Origin: Bombilactobacillus apium
GTDB lineage: Bacteria; Bacillota; Bacilli; Lactobacillales; Lactobacillaceae
Direction: 5' to 3'
Assembly (NCBI RefSeq): GCF_013385145.1
Contig: NZ_JABZEC010000005.1
Coordinates: forward strand, 62,001-126,000
DNA length: 64,000 bases
The position numbers and the translations under genes were made by a program. A model generated the notes under the pieces. That model searched no databases and was not told where the DNA came from. It saw only the letters and a list, made by a program, of their open reading frames with translations. Below are positions 1 to 8,733 of the stretch, in pieces. Each line of letters begins with the position of its first letter. Position 1 is the stretch's first letter.

Positions 1-1
1 C

Positions 2-262
2 CCGAATATTTTTGATATGTTAGCTACTCAAAAGCCAGGAGCTGGTAATGAAATTCAATTAACTGATGCGATTGATCGCCTCAACAAAACGCAACGAGTT
101 TTTGCCCATGAATTCAAGGGTAAACGTTACGATGTGGGGAATAAATTTGGTTATATGCAGACCAGTATTGAATATGGCTTGACCCATCCCGAAGTTAAAG
201 ACGAGTTACAGAAATATATTATTGATTTGGCTGCTCAATTGACAAAAAAGTCAAATAAGTAA
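2..262 (+). CDS. galU: UTP-glucose-1-phosphate uridylyltransferase, C-terminal end (partial)
   Basis: Only the last 86 codons are present; the gene starts before the window and the reading frame is open from base 2. The enzyme makes UDP-glucose from UTP and glucose-1-phosphate in the cytoplasm, feeding cell-wall and polysaccharide synthesis. The visible tail shows the family's late motifs: [13 protein letters not shown], then the [15 protein letters not shown] segment, and the short helical end with YGLTHPEVK. The convergent gene on the other strand starts its stop codon only 4 bases beyond this stop. The call rests on recognised motifs, not on a full-length protein. Confidence 0.85.
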   Translation, partial: PNIFDMLATQKPGAGNEIQLTDAIDRLNKTQRVFAHEFKGKRYDVGNKFGYMQTSIEYGLTHPEVKDELQKYIIDLAAQLTKKSNK

Positions 263-266
263 AACT

Positions 267-566
267 TTATTTTAAGTAGATAGCGCCATCAGCAAATCGA
301 ATTCCAAAGATTGGCTGGTGGCCTTTTTGGGTATTAAAATAGAGCGCTAAAGTTGCCGGATAAGTTTGTAAAAGAAATTTGAGTTCCCAAGCTTTGAGAG
401 TTGCTTGAGCAGGAGTTTTTCCATTAAGAACTAAGTAATTATTTTCATTAGTTTTAACTAATGATATACTGGAGACTCCTAAAATTTTCGAACTTTCTCC
501 CGCCCAATAAAGCTGAGTGTTGGGCCGGAGATCTTGTAGTAAGACTAAGAGGTTGGTAACATTCAT
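267..566 (-). CDS. Conserved-looking hypothetical protein, 99 aa
   Basis: I do not recognise this 99-residue protein. It has no signal peptide, membrane segment or known catalytic motif, and looks like a small soluble alpha/beta protein (N-terminal MNVTNLLVLLQDLR, C-terminal FADGAIYLK). It is judged real because a good ribosome binding site (AGGAGGT, reading the minus strand) lies 6 bases before the ATG and the frame fills the gap between galU and the thiolase gene, which are both on the other strand. It is divergent from the thiolase operon, with about 46 bases between the two starts. Confidence 0.6.
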   Translation of the reverse strand: MNVTNLLVLLQDLRPNTQLYWAGESSKILGVSSISLVKTNENNYLVLNGKTPAQATLKAWELKFLLQTYPATLALYFNTQKGHQPIFGIRFADGAIYLK

Positions 567-612
567 TTGATGACCTCCTATTAATAATCAATAATCCTAG
601 AGGAGTATTTTT

Positions 613-1770
613 GTGAAAGTAGAAGAAGTTGTAGTCGTGGCAGCGCAAAGAACCCCCACCGGAAAGTTTTGGGGCGGTTTGGCAACGGAGACCGCGCTTA
701 GTATGACGACCAAGTTGGTTCAACAAACGTTAAGTCAGAATAAAATTGCCGCTGACCAGATTGATCAGGTCATTTTGGGGAATGTTTTGGCCGCGGGAAA
801 TAAACAGAATTTAGCTCGGCAAGTTCAATTGCGGGCCCAATTGCCTCAGCATGGCACAGCTTTAACGATTAATCAAGTCTGTGGATCGGGTTTAAAAGCC
901 GTTCGTTTGGCCCAAAGTGCTCTTCTATTGGGAGATGCCCAAGTAGTTTTGGCTGGAGGAGTTGAAAGCATGAGTCATGCTCCCGGCTTAGTAGAACGTC
1001 TAGATAAGCAAAATTTTGCCCAAGAGCAGATTCAAGATTCCTTGTGGATTGATGGTCTCAACGATGCTTTTCAAGGTTATCCGATGGGCCAAACGGCGGA
1101 AAACCTGGTAGCCAAATATCACTGGACGCGCCAGCAGCAAGATGCCTACGCTCTGCGTTCTCAACAACTGGCGGCCCAAGCTCAAAAAGAAGGAGCTTTT
1201 AGCGCGGAAATTTTGGCGATTAATGAATTATCGGAAGATGAAACTTTACGACCCAGCACCACGCTTGTTGGATTGAGCCAGTTGCCCCCAGCTTTTTCGC
1301 CAGAAGGAAGTGTCACGGCCGGCAATTCTTCGCCCTTGAGTGACGCCGCGGCGGTAGTTCTCTTAACCACGGCCAGCTATGCTCAGCGTCAAGGTTGGCA
1401 GCCCTTAGCCCGCTTGGTAGCTTATCAAGAAAGTGGCTATTGCCCGGAATTGATGGGTTATACCCCAGTTTTAGCGATTCGCCAACTATTACAAAAACAA
1501 AAACAAACGGTAGCTGATATTGATCTTTTTGAAGTTAATGAAGCTTTTAGTGCCCAAGCTTTAACCGTTTTAAAGGAATTGGACATTCCTGAAGACTGTT
1601 ATAATCCAGTCGGCGGAGCCTTAGCCTTAGGGCACGCTTTAGGGGCCTCAGGAGCTCGGATTTTAACTACTTTGGTTCATCAACTTCAACAACAAAAAAA
1701 ACAAAGAGGAATTGCTGCTTTGTGTATTGGTGGTGGCCAAGCAGTGGCGATGGAAGTTGAGGCTTTGTAA
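613..1770 (+). CDS. Acetyl-CoA C-acetyltransferase (thiolase)
   Basis: Condenses two acetyl-CoA to acetoacetyl-CoA, the first step of the mevalonate route to isoprenoids. The 385-aa length is normal for biosynthetic thiolases. The three catalytic signatures are present: nucleophile Cys90 in NQVCGSG, His341 in the GHALGASGAR motif, and Cys371 in CIGGGQA. The start is GTG, 7 bases after AGGAG. The stop TAA is directly followed by the ATG of the HMG-CoA reductase gene, so the genes are surely cotranscribed and probably translationally coupled. Family members act either in synthesis or degradation; the neighbours decide for synthesis. Confidence 0.93.
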   Translation: MKVEEVVVVAAQRTPTGKFWGGLATETALSMTTKLVQQTLSQNKIAADQIDQVILGNVLAAGNKQNLARQVQLRAQLPQHGTALTINQVCGSGLKAVRLAQSALLLGDAQVVLAGGVESMSHAPGLVERLDKQNFAQEQIQDSLWIDGLNDAFQGYPMGQTAENLVAKYHWTRQQQDAYALRSQQLAAQAQKEGAFSAEILAINELSEDETLRPSTTLVGLSQLPPAFSPEGSVTAGNSSPLSDAAAVVLLTTASYAQRQGWQPLARLVAYQESGYCPELMGYTPVLAIRQLLQKQKQTVADIDLFEVNEAFSAQALTVLKELDIPEDCYNPVGGALALGHALGASGARILTTLVHQLQQQKKQRGIAALCIGGGQAVAMEVEAL

Positions 1771-3024
1771 ATGACTAAGTTTTATGAATTAACTACGGCC
1801 CAGCGCTTAGATTATCTGCAAGAAAAAGGTTACTTGACGGTCGCTGATCGCCAGCTTCTGCAAAGTTCGCCCGCTTTACCAGAAGAGATTGCTAGTCATT
1901 TGGTAGAAAATCAAATTGGTTCTTTTCCCCTACCGTTGGGTTTAGCCAATCATTTTCTGATTGATGGTCAAGCATATTTAGTTCCTTTGGCGACTGAAGA
2001 ACCCTCGGTTATTGCGGCGGCCAGTAATGCTGCCGGGCGAATTAGCCGAAGCGGCGGTTTTCACACCCAGGTTCAAAGAGAGGGAATCATCGGACAAATT
2101 GTCTTTAAAGGGGAGTTGGCCCAGGCCGAGGAATTTCTCCAAACTCAAGAAAGTTTACTTTACCAAGTTGCTCGGCAGGCTCATCCGAGCTTGTGGGAAC
2201 ATGGGGGCGGCGTTCGCCAAATCACGGTCCAAAATTTACCGCAGTTTGTCGAATTTCAGTTGCTCATTGATCCGGGAGAAGCGATGGGAGCCAATGTTGT
2301 CAATACGATTGTCGAAGCGGTTGCTCAAGTTTTAAAGCGGCAACTTCCCGATCTAGAATTTTTGTTGGCGATTTTATCCAATTCTGCGCCGCAGATGTTA
2401 GCGCAAGCCCAAGTTCAAGTTAAGTTAGAGGAACTGCAAACGGCAACCATGACTGGTTTAGAAGTTGCCCAGCGGATTGCCGCAGCTAGTCAATTAGCGC
2501 AAGTTTCCCCTGTGCGGGCCGCGACCCACAATAAAGGAATCATGAATGGCATCGAGGCTTTAGTCTTGGCCACCGGAAATGATACGCGCAGCGTTAGTGC
2601 CGCTATTTATGCAGGGCTTGATCAAGGAGGAGCTCTCAGCACTTGGAAATTAACTGATCAAGGTTTGCAGGGGAAGATTAGTTTACATCTGCCTTTAGGA
2701 AGTTTGGGAGGAGCAATCTCCACGCTGCCAGTGGCCCAACTAGTGCGAAAAATTCTCCAAAAGCCAACGGCGCAACAATTGATGGGAATTGTCGCGGCGG
2801 TAGGTTTAGCTTCTAATTTAGCGGCCTTGCGAGCTTTAGTGACTCAAGGAATCCAAGCCGGCCATATGAATTTACAATTTCAAAGTTTAGCGATGATGGC
2901 TGGGGCGAAGGCTACGGAGATTGATGCCGTAGTTGCTAAATTGCGGCAAGAACCCAAACAAGCTAATCTTGCTCGGACCCAGGAAATTTTATCTAAATTA
3001 CGGCAAGAATCAGAAGAGATTTAA
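1771..3024 (+). CDS. mvaA: Hydroxymethylglutaryl-CoA reductase, class II
   Basis: Reduces HMG-CoA to mevalonate in the cytoplasm, the committed step of the mevalonate pathway. The 417-aa length, the N-terminal ENQIGSFPLPLG segment and the absence of membrane segments place it in the soluble bacterial class II. Catalytic residues expected for the family are visible: Glu77 in TEEPSVIAA, Lys255 in THNKGIMNG and Asp271 in TGNDTRSV. The ATG follows the thiolase stop with no gap; the likely ribosome binding site (GGAAG) is inside the end of the thiolase gene. It is the middle gene of a three-gene operon. Confidence 0.95.
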   Translation: MTKFYELTTAQRLDYLQEKGYLTVADRQLLQSSPALPEEIASHLVENQIGSFPLPLGLANHFLIDGQAYLVPLATEEPSVIAAASNAAGRISRSGGFHTQVQREGIIGQIVFKGELAQAEEFLQTQESLLYQVARQAHPSLWEHGGGVRQITVQNLPQFVEFQLLIDPGEAMGANVVNTIVEAVAQVLKRQLPDLEFLLAILSNSAPQMLAQAQVQVKLEELQTATMTGLEVAQRIAAASQLAQVSPVRAATHNKGIMNGIEALVLATGNDTRSVSAAIYAGLDQGGALSTWKLTDQGLQGKISLHLPLGSLGGAISTLPVAQLVRKILQKPTAQQLMGIVAAVGLASNLAALRALVTQGIQAGHMNLQFQSLAMMAGAKATEIDAVVAKLRQEPKQANLARTQEILSKLRQESEEI

Positions 3025-3034
3025 GGAGAAGACG

Positions 3035-4195
3035 ATGATAGTTGGAATTGATAAATTGGGAATGGCAACCCCAAATCAGTATTTAGATTTGCGCGAGTTA
3101 GCCCAAGCACGTCAGGTAGATCCAAATAAGTTTTTGATCGGAATTGGTCAAAAGCAAATGGCGGTTCCCGGATTAGATCAAGATATTGTTGCTTTAGCCG
3201 CGAACGCGGCTGAACAAATTTTGACCGTGGCTGATCGCCGGCAGATTGGGTTACTGATTGTGGCGACAGAAAGTGGTGTCGATCAGTCCAAAGCTGCCGC
3301 TTTGTTTGTCCACAAATTATTAGGACTGACCGAGCAGGTTCGGGCGATAGAAATTAAAGAAGCCTGTTATGGCGCTACAGCCGGCTTGCAATTGGCCCGC
3401 GATTTTGTTGCCAGTCATCCCCAGCAGAAGGCTTTAGTAATTGCTAGCGACATTGCTCGTTATGGCTTAGAAACTGCGGGTGAGGTAACCCAAGGTGCGG
3501 GAGCAGTCGCGATGTTAGTAAGCACTGACCCCCAAATTTTGGCTTTAGAAACGGAAAGTGTCTATCAAAGTCAAAGCGTGGCGGATTTTTGGCGACCAAA
3601 TTATTCAACTAATGCTTTGGCCAAGGGTAAATATTCCGAAGAAGTCTATTTGGAGATGTTTACTAACTTATGGGAAAAAGCGCAAAAGCAAGGTTTAGTT
3701 GAAAAAAACCGATTGGCGGCCTTATTATTCCATATTCCTTTTTCGAAAATGGGCCGCAAGGGTTTGCGAACCCTAGAAGATAAAATTCCGGAATCCGATT
3801 ATCAGCGCCTGCTGGACCGCTTTGAAAAAAGTATTCTTTATGGTCAACGAGTTGGAAATATTTATACAGGTTCTTTATATCTGGGCTTACTATCCTTACT
3901 TGACCAAGATTCGACTCTTCAAGCTGGCGATCGTTTGGGCTTTTTTAGTTATGGTTCTGGCGCCGTGGCCGAACTTTTCCTTGGTAGTTTACAGCCCGAA
4001 TTTCGCCAAGCTTTGCAACCCGGGTTAGTGACTTCTTTCTTAGATCAAAGACGCCAGTTGAGTGTCGCACAGTATGAGCAGATTTTTCGTCAAGAGTTAG
4101 TGACTGATGGTTCACAACAAGACCTCAAAGCAACAGATCCTGAACAGGCCCATTACTTGTGTCAAATTAGGGGTCACGAACGCTTTTATAATTAG
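3035..4195 (+). CDS. mvaS: Hydroxymethylglutaryl-CoA synthase
   Basis: Condenses acetyl-CoA with acetoacetyl-CoA to HMG-CoA, the substrate of the preceding gene's enzyme. The start at 3035 is chosen because TTAAGGAGAAG sits just upstream and the resulting 386-aa protein begins MIVGIDKLGMATP, as in the family; a longer in-frame reading upstream lies inside mvaA. The nucleophile is Cys111 in EACYGATAGL and the general acid/base is His233 in LFHIPFSKMGRKGL; both positions match bacterial MvaS. It is the third gene of the mevalonate operon, 10 bases after mvaA. Confidence 0.95.
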   Translation: MIVGIDKLGMATPNQYLDLRELAQARQVDPNKFLIGIGQKQMAVPGLDQDIVALAANAAEQILTVADRRQIGLLIVATESGVDQSKAAALFVHKLLGLTEQVRAIEIKEACYGATAGLQLARDFVASHPQQKALVIASDIARYGLETAGEVTQGAGAVAMLVSTDPQILALETESVYQSQSVADFWRPNYSTNALAKGKYSEEVYLEMFTNLWEKAQKQGLVEKNRLAALLFHIPFSKMGRKGLRTLEDKIPESDYQRLLDRFEKSILYGQRVGNIYTGSLYLGLLSLLDQDSTLQAGDRLGFFSYGSGAVAELFLGSLQPEFRQALQPGLVTSFLDQRRQLSVAQYEQIFRQELVTDGSQQDLKATDPEQAHYLCQIRGHERFYN

Positions 4196-4260
4196 AACGG
4201 GCAGTTTGTTTGACCCTCCCAAGAAGAGTTATTATCATTTAACTAAGAGGAGGGAAAGAA

Positions 4261-5067
4261 ATGAATTCAAAACTTAAACAAGTGCTCAAAATTATTTTTA
4301 TTTTGGCTTATTTTTACCTTAGTCTTCAAGTCGAATATCCCTTTAATGTTGGTATTAATAATGGTTCATCCAACCAACTTTTGGGTGTTTTGAGTATCAA
4401 TCTAGTGCAACCGATCTTATTAATTCTCTTTTTAATCTTGAACCGCTTTTGGTTACACATAAAAATCAACTTTCGGGGACGTAATTGGTCAGGGCTACTT
4501 TTTTTCGGTTGGCCAGCCCTAATTGTTACTTTGGCTAATTGTTCGGGCGATCAAATCGTCTGGAAGGCCCTCAGAACCACAATGTCGACTAGTCTGATTT
4601 TTAAAGCTGCCGTTTTGGCTTTATTATCGGGGATAATCGTGGCTTCTTTTGAAGAAGTTTTGTTGCGGGGTGGTGTCTATGGTGCTTGCCGGGCCTGGTT
4701 TGAACAAAATTCAATCGTCAAAAGTGTTATTGTTTCCAGTCTTTTATTTAGTGCCTTACACAGCTTGAACTTTATGAATCAATCCTTTTGGGATACGACT
4801 AATCAATTAGTTTATACAATTGGTTTAGGAGTTTTATTCGCCAGCATTTATGAAGTGACCCAGAATCTATTCATTCCGATTATTCTTCATGCTTTAATTA
4901 ATGCCAGCAATGAAATGTTCAACATGCATTCCTTGTACTTTAGTTCTGGAAGTGCCACGGGAATAGAGTGGACTAGTATTCTAATTTTTGTTGGTTTTAC
5001 AATTGTGGGCTACGGAATTTTAGTTTGGTCCCAACGGCGTCAAGGTAATTCAAGTTGGGTCTTTTAA
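4261..5067 (+). CDS. CPBP-family intramembrane metalloprotease
   Basis: A 268-aa, strongly hydrophobic protein with about seven or eight membrane segments. It carries the family's motifs in order: the EExxxR motif in FEEVLLRGGVYG, the first His motif in FSALHSLNF, and the second in LHALINASNE. This is the CPBP (Abi/CaaX-like) family, whose members include Rce1-type proteases, bacteriocin self-immunity proteins and SagE of the streptolysin S locus. The substrate here is unknown. The gene has its own strong ribosome binding site (AGGAGGG) and a terminator after it, so it looks monocistronic. It is about 19 kb from the TOMM cluster; a link is only a possibility. Confidence 0.8.
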   Translation: MNSKLKQVLKIIFILAYFYLSLQVEYPFNVGINNGSSNQLLGVLSINLVQPILLILFLILNRFWLHIKINFRGRNWSGLLFFGWPALIVTLANCSGDQIVWKALRTTMSTSLIFKAAVLALLSGIIVASFEEVLLRGGVYGACRAWFEQNSIVKSVIVSSLLFSALHSLNFMNQSFWDTTNQLVYTIGLGVLFASIYEVTQNLFIPIILHALINASNEMFNMHSLYFSSGSATGIEWTSILIFVGFTIVGYGILVWSQRRQGNSSWVF

Positions 5068-5088
5068 AAAGAAAAGATTATTGATTTC

Positions 5089-5122
5089 GAGAAAGTCGTT
5101 TAATTCGGCCTTCTCTTTTTTA
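5089..5122 (+). terminator. Rho-independent terminator after the CPBP gene
   Basis: A 10-bp stem GAGAAAGTCG / CGGCCTTCTC (one mismatch, one G-U pair) with a 7-base loop is followed by TTTTTTT. Confidence 0.75.
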
Positions 5123-5341
5123 TTTTGCCGGAGATTTGCTGGATGAAGCTACAAATTTAGTTTGTCTTATAAAAGACTATCTAAAAGCAAGTATTAATTA
5201 AATTTATTTGGAGATTATTAGAGTAATCCGGTATACTTAACTTGCTCTTGGAGTTTAAAAATAAGCCAATTTTTATTGAGAAAGTGAGGACCTTAAATTT
5301 TTGGTAATTTAAAGATATAAAGATATACGGAGGTTAATAAT

Positions 5342-6127
5342 TTGAAATTTATGTGGTTACGCTTGCCTAAAAAGAGTTTATTTTTAGCAATTATTTTGGG
5401 ATTGGTCTTAGCTGGATGTCAGTTGCTTCAGTTACGAAACCCCATTCCAGCGATTGAATCGCCTTATACTCGTTGGCTAGCGGTTGATCCATTTAACTTT
5501 TCCCCGATTATTTTCTTTTTGCTGCTGCCCTTGATTGCTAGTTTACCGGCTGGAATTTTACTTAAAGCTGATCACGATCGTGGTCTGTTAAATCAGCTTA
5601 GATTACACTGGTCCCAAAGAAAAATCTTGGTAAATTATTTTTCTTTGGCTTTTATTACTGGCTTTTTAGTAATTCTTTTACCATTAGTGTTGAATTTTAT
5701 AACTTATTTTTTGTTTTTACCCAATATCCAACCGGATAATCTTTTAAATATTAATATTTTGCTGACTAATTTGACGACGATGTTTGCTCCTTATTACTAT
5801 AGTCACGCCTTTTTTCATGCCTTTTTCTATCTACTGTTTGCTTCTTTATGGGGCGGTCTTTTTGCAGTATTCGTTAGTGGTTTATCCTTGTGGATTAAAA
5901 ATCGTTTTGTGGCTTTCAGTGCCAGTTTAATCGTGCAGATTGCCGTCTTTGTTTTGAATAATTTAATTAGGTTACCTAATTTAGTTAGTTATTCACCGGC
6001 TGATTTTTTACATGAATTGTCGCCGATGACCAATGTTAGCCTTGAAGCCAGTTTTTCAGCTACTTTAATCATGCTTGTCTGCTGTGGAATTTTATTCTGG
6101 AAAGGTGGCCGGCGGTTTGATCTTTAG
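5342..6127 (+). CDS. ABC transporter permease-like membrane protein 1
   Basis: A 261-aa membrane protein with about six predicted hydrophobic segments and an ABC-2-type look: a short cytoplasmic N-terminus, a first membrane helix (about residues 11-30) and a long loop before the second. The start is TTG, with GGAGG upstream. It is the first of five overlapping or closely spaced genes (three membrane proteins, an ATPase and an anchored protein), so it is most likely one half of an exporter. The substrate is not evident; such sets in lactic acid bacteria often serve peptide export or self-protection, which is inference. Confidence 0.65.
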   Translation: MKFMWLRLPKKSLFLAIILGLVLAGCQLLQLRNPIPAIESPYTRWLAVDPFNFSPIIFFLLLPLIASLPAGILLKADHDRGLLNQLRLHWSQRKILVNYFSLAFITGFLVILLPLVLNFITYFLFLPNIQPDNLLNINILLTNLTTMFAPYYYSHAFFHAFFYLLFASLWGGLFAVFVSGLSLWIKNRFVAFSASLIVQIAVFVLNNLIRLPNLVSYSPADFLHELSPMTNVSLEASFSATLIMLVCCGILFWKGGRRFDL

Positions 6128-6794
6128 AGTTTGGCGGCAACAGAAGCTCTTGAGTCGATCTTGGGGAAAGGTTTATTTAGTAAACGGCAGCTTAATTTTT
6201 GTACTTAGTTTAAGTGCAATTTCTTTACTCAAGTTGGAATCGATTTCTTTACCGACTTTAGTTAATACTTTATTCCCTCGTTTTTCAATCTGCATTGGTT
6301 TAATACCTGTCCTTTTAATTCAGATTCTAGCGCTGACGCAAGTTCACTTGGCCGATATATTTTGCCTCCGTACGAAAACTGTCTTAGTAATCCAAGCAGT
6401 TTATCGCTCGCTGATGGTGATCCTATTTTTTGCAATCCTCTGGATTATGGGAGATTTGGGAATTATCTTTTTTACTGGTGGGGGAAAGATTTTTCAAAGC
6501 TATTTTTTAGAAATCATGTTGCGCTGGTTGTATTTAGGTCTAGCTGGTTTGATTTATCTTTTATTAACTCAGGTTGTTTATTTTTTAACGATGAATAAAT
6601 TCCTGGCTTTTATGGGACCTTTTTTCTTAAATTGTGGAGACTTTTTCTTATCCGTCAACCATCAGCCAACTTTTTTATACGGTTTTATCCGTTTATCAGT
6701 TAGGGATGTTTTTTGGTTCTTACTTTTATTTCTAGGAAGTGCCGTGTTTCTCGTCATACTTCTGCGCCGAATTATTATGAAAAGAGATTTTTGA
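6117..6794 (+). CDS. ABC transporter permease-like membrane protein 2
   Basis: A hydrophobic protein of about 225 aa with five to six membrane segments. The start is uncertain: TTG at 6117 is preferred because AAAGGTGG precedes it at good spacing and it overlaps the previous stop by 11 bases, as is usual for coupled genes; TTG at 6075 and GTG at 6084 or 6105 are also in frame. The next gene begins in the stop codon (TGATG). The sequence resembles the other two membrane proteins of the operon in hydropathy only. Its role as a permease subunit is inferred from the adjacent ATPase gene. Confidence 0.6.
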   Translation: MIFRVWRQQKLLSRSWGKVYLVNGSLIFVLSLSAISLLKLESISLPTLVNTLFPRFSICIGLIPVLLIQILALTQVHLADIFCLRTKTVLVIQAVYRSLMVILFFAILWIMGDLGIIFFTGGGKIFQSYFLEIMLRWLYLGLAGLIYLLLTQVVYFLTMNKFLAFMGPFFLNCGDFFLSVNHQPTFLYGFIRLSVRDVFWFLLLFLGSAVFLVILLRRIIMKRDF

Positions 6795-7513
6795 TGGGAC
6801 GTTTGCTAGAACAACAATTAATCTATTTATATCAAATTATTAAGGCTCGTTTTTGGGGCTGGCTAGGGTTAATGCTCGTGGCTGTGATTATTTTAAGCTT
6901 TCAGCTGCGGGGAAATCCTAATCTTTCGGGTTATGGTCTTTTATTTAATGGAACGGATCCGCAACAGCTACAATTACCGGTTTGGTGGTTTGTCTTTTTT
7001 GTAATTCCAACCTTAATAGTTTTGGATGCTTTTAAACAATTATGGCATCGCCGAACCCAGCATCTACGAGGTCTCCAATTTAAACCGTCAGACTTTCTCC
7101 ATGTTAATGTTTTGTTGCTCGGCTGCTTGGCTTTAGTCTATAGTGGTTTGATCTTTTTAGCTTTAGGAGCGGCCAGCTCTTGTTTTCAATTGACAAGTAT
7201 TAACTTTGGTTCTTGGTCTGGCCAAGAGGCTCTCTGGGGATGTTGGGCTAGTAGTTATTTAGGAATTTTGATTTTATTATTTCTCCAAGTGACTTTGGAA
7301 AATTTAAATGGTGCTTTAGCCTTGGCCATTCCTTTAAGCTGGTTAGTCATTACTGCGTATAGTGCTCTTAAATTTAATCCATTAAACAAGCTGATGCTGG
7401 TCAGGATTTCGGCAGGACAAGAGTGGCTAGCTCTAGGGCAATTATTGGTAACAACAATATTCTTTATTGTTTTGTATTATTTAGCAGAAAATTTAAAAAA
7501 TAAAATCAATTGA
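6794..7513 (+). CDS. ABC transporter permease-like membrane protein 3
   Basis: A 239-aa membrane protein whose ATG overlaps the stop of the previous gene (TGATG), so an upstream in-frame extension is unlikely. The N-terminus MGRLLEQQLIYLYQIIKARFWGW leads into a first membrane helix near residues 23-40, followed by a large extracellular loop and about five more helices. It is the third membrane protein of the operon and lies 12 bases before the ATPase gene. Three distinct permease-like proteins with one ATPase is unusual; typical ABC-2 exporters have one or two. Confidence 0.6.
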   Translation: MGRLLEQQLIYLYQIIKARFWGWLGLMLVAVIILSFQLRGNPNLSGYGLLFNGTDPQQLQLPVWWFVFFVIPTLIVLDAFKQLWHRRTQHLRGLQFKPSDFLHVNVLLLGCLALVYSGLIFLALGAASSCFQLTSINFGSWSGQEALWGCWASSYLGILILLFLQVTLENLNGALALAIPLSWLVITAYSALKFNPLNKLMLVRISAGQEWLALGQLLVTTIFFIVLYYLAENLKNKIN

Positions 7514-7525
7514 GGGGTGAGCTAG

Positions 7526-8161
7526 ATGACTTTAATTGAGTTACAACAGGTCAGAAAAACAACAGGGCGGCAAGAATTATTACATGATGTTTCTTTAGTA
7601 GTCAATCAAGGAGAAATCGCGACCTTGGAAGGAATTAATGGATCGGGAAAAACTTTAATTTTAAGAGCTATTTTAGGATTAATTACAGTTCAAGGAACCG
7701 TCAAAGTGGCTGAACAATTGGTAACTCCAGCTGCGGCCTACCCGATTAAAGCCGGAATTTTAATTGAAAATCCTAGTTTGATTACGGATTTTACGGCAAG
7801 TAAAAATTTGGAACTCTTGACTAAATTAGACCCAGAAATTGACCCACAACAAATCACAGAATTATTGGCTTATTTTGACTTAAATCGTTTTCCAAAACAA
7901 AAAGTTCGAAAATTTTCGCTGGGAATGAAACAGAAATTGGGGATTGCCCAAGCACTATTGGGGCAAAATCCTTTGATTGTTTTAGATGAACCGACTAACG
8001 CTTTGGATCAAGAAAGTATCACTAAGTTAGTTCAGATTATCCAAGACTATCATCAACAAGGAACTACCTTTGTGATTGCTTCTCATGATCGTGATTTTAT
8101 CGAACAGGTTGCGACACAGAGATTTAGAGTGCAGACAGGAACGGTAGTCTATGAAAAATAA
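7526..8161 (+). CDS. ABC transporter ATP-binding protein
   Basis: A 211-aa nucleotide-binding domain that powers the membrane proteins encoded just upstream. Walker A is GINGSGKT (about residues 36-43), the signature is FSLGMKQK (a common ABC-2 export variant), Walker B is LIVLDEPTNALD, and the switch His is in ASHDRD. The ribosome binding site is GAGGGGTGAG. The 3' end overlaps the next gene by 11 bases. The subfamily resembles drug, bacteriocin and lantibiotic-immunity ATPases; the actual substrate cannot be read from the sequence. Confidence 0.88.
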   Translation: MTLIELQQVRKTTGRQELLHDVSLVVNQGEIATLEGINGSGKTLILRAILGLITVQGTVKVAEQLVTPAAAYPIKAGILIENPSLITDFTASKNLELLTKLDPEIDPQQITELLAYFDLNRFPKQKVRKFSLGMKQKLGIAQALLGQNPLIVLDEPTNALDQESITKLVQIIQDYHQQGTTFVIASHDRDFIEQVATQRFRVQTGTVVYEK

Positions 8162-8672
8162 ACTTTGGGTCGGAGCGCTGGGAATTGTTTTGTTGGTTGC
8201 TGGATTGGGAATTTACTGGCGCTACCGAGAAGTTAATCGAGCCCCACAACAATTAGGGGTGACTCGGGAAGTCTTTTTTAAAGCCGGAGATTGGGTCCAA
8301 GCTAAAAATGTCAAATTTAAAGTGGAACAAGCTAATTTAAGAACTGATCAGGATAAAGTCCGAGTGACAATCCGCCTAAGTTTACATCAGAATGACCAGA
8401 CAGCTTATGGTCAAATACGCGGACATCGTAACTTTTTAGAAAATATGTGGTGTGTTTTTCCTTATCGTTTTAGTACAGCTACAGAGCATGTATTTGATAA
8501 AAATAAACAGAGAATTCATGGATTAGAAAATCTCTTACACAGTCCCCAACCCTATACTTTGAAATTTGTGGGATCTCAAGATGATTTTGCGGGGCGTGAC
8601 CGACAGGCTCGTTTTAGTTTTCTAGTACCAGAAAAGCATTCCTATACTAAATATTCACTCCTACTAGAATAA
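8151..8672 (+). CDS. Membrane-anchored extracellular protein of the ABC operon
   Basis: A 173-aa protein with one N-terminal membrane helix (about residues 5-23, KNKLWVGALGIVLLVAGLG) followed by a soluble, beta-rich domain that should face outside. There is no lipobox. I see a loose similarity in layout to DUF4352-type extracellular domains but cannot assign a family. It overlaps the ATPase gene by 11 bases and ends the operon. The last 18 codons recur almost unchanged at 20350-20403 as part of a segmental duplication. It may be an accessory or immunity component, which is inference. Confidence 0.65.
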   Translation: MKNKLWVGALGIVLLVAGLGIYWRYREVNRAPQQLGVTREVFFKAGDWVQAKNVKFKVEQANLRTDQDKVRVTIRLSLHQNDQTAYGQIRGHRNFLENMWCVFPYRFSTATEHVFDKNKQRIHGLENLLHSPQPYTLKFVGSQDDFAGRDRQARFSFLVPEKHSYTKYSLLLE

Positions 8673-8678
8673 AATATT

Positions 8679-8733
8679 AAAAAATCGCCTTTTGAAACAA
8701 TCCTATTGAGATTGACTCCAGAAAGCGATTTTT
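8679..8733. terminator. Bidirectional terminator between ABC operon and acetyltransferase gene
   Basis: AAAAATCGC and GCGATTTTT can pair around a loop containing a second small stem; U-runs follow on either strand, fitting the two convergent genes. Confidence 0.65.

Noticed and set aside
5342-5470. Lipobox-like LVLAGC at the N-terminus of the first ABC-operon protein
   Set aside because: The rest of the protein is polytopic and permease-like; a lipoprotein signal followed by many membrane helices is not expected, so it is read as the first membrane segment.
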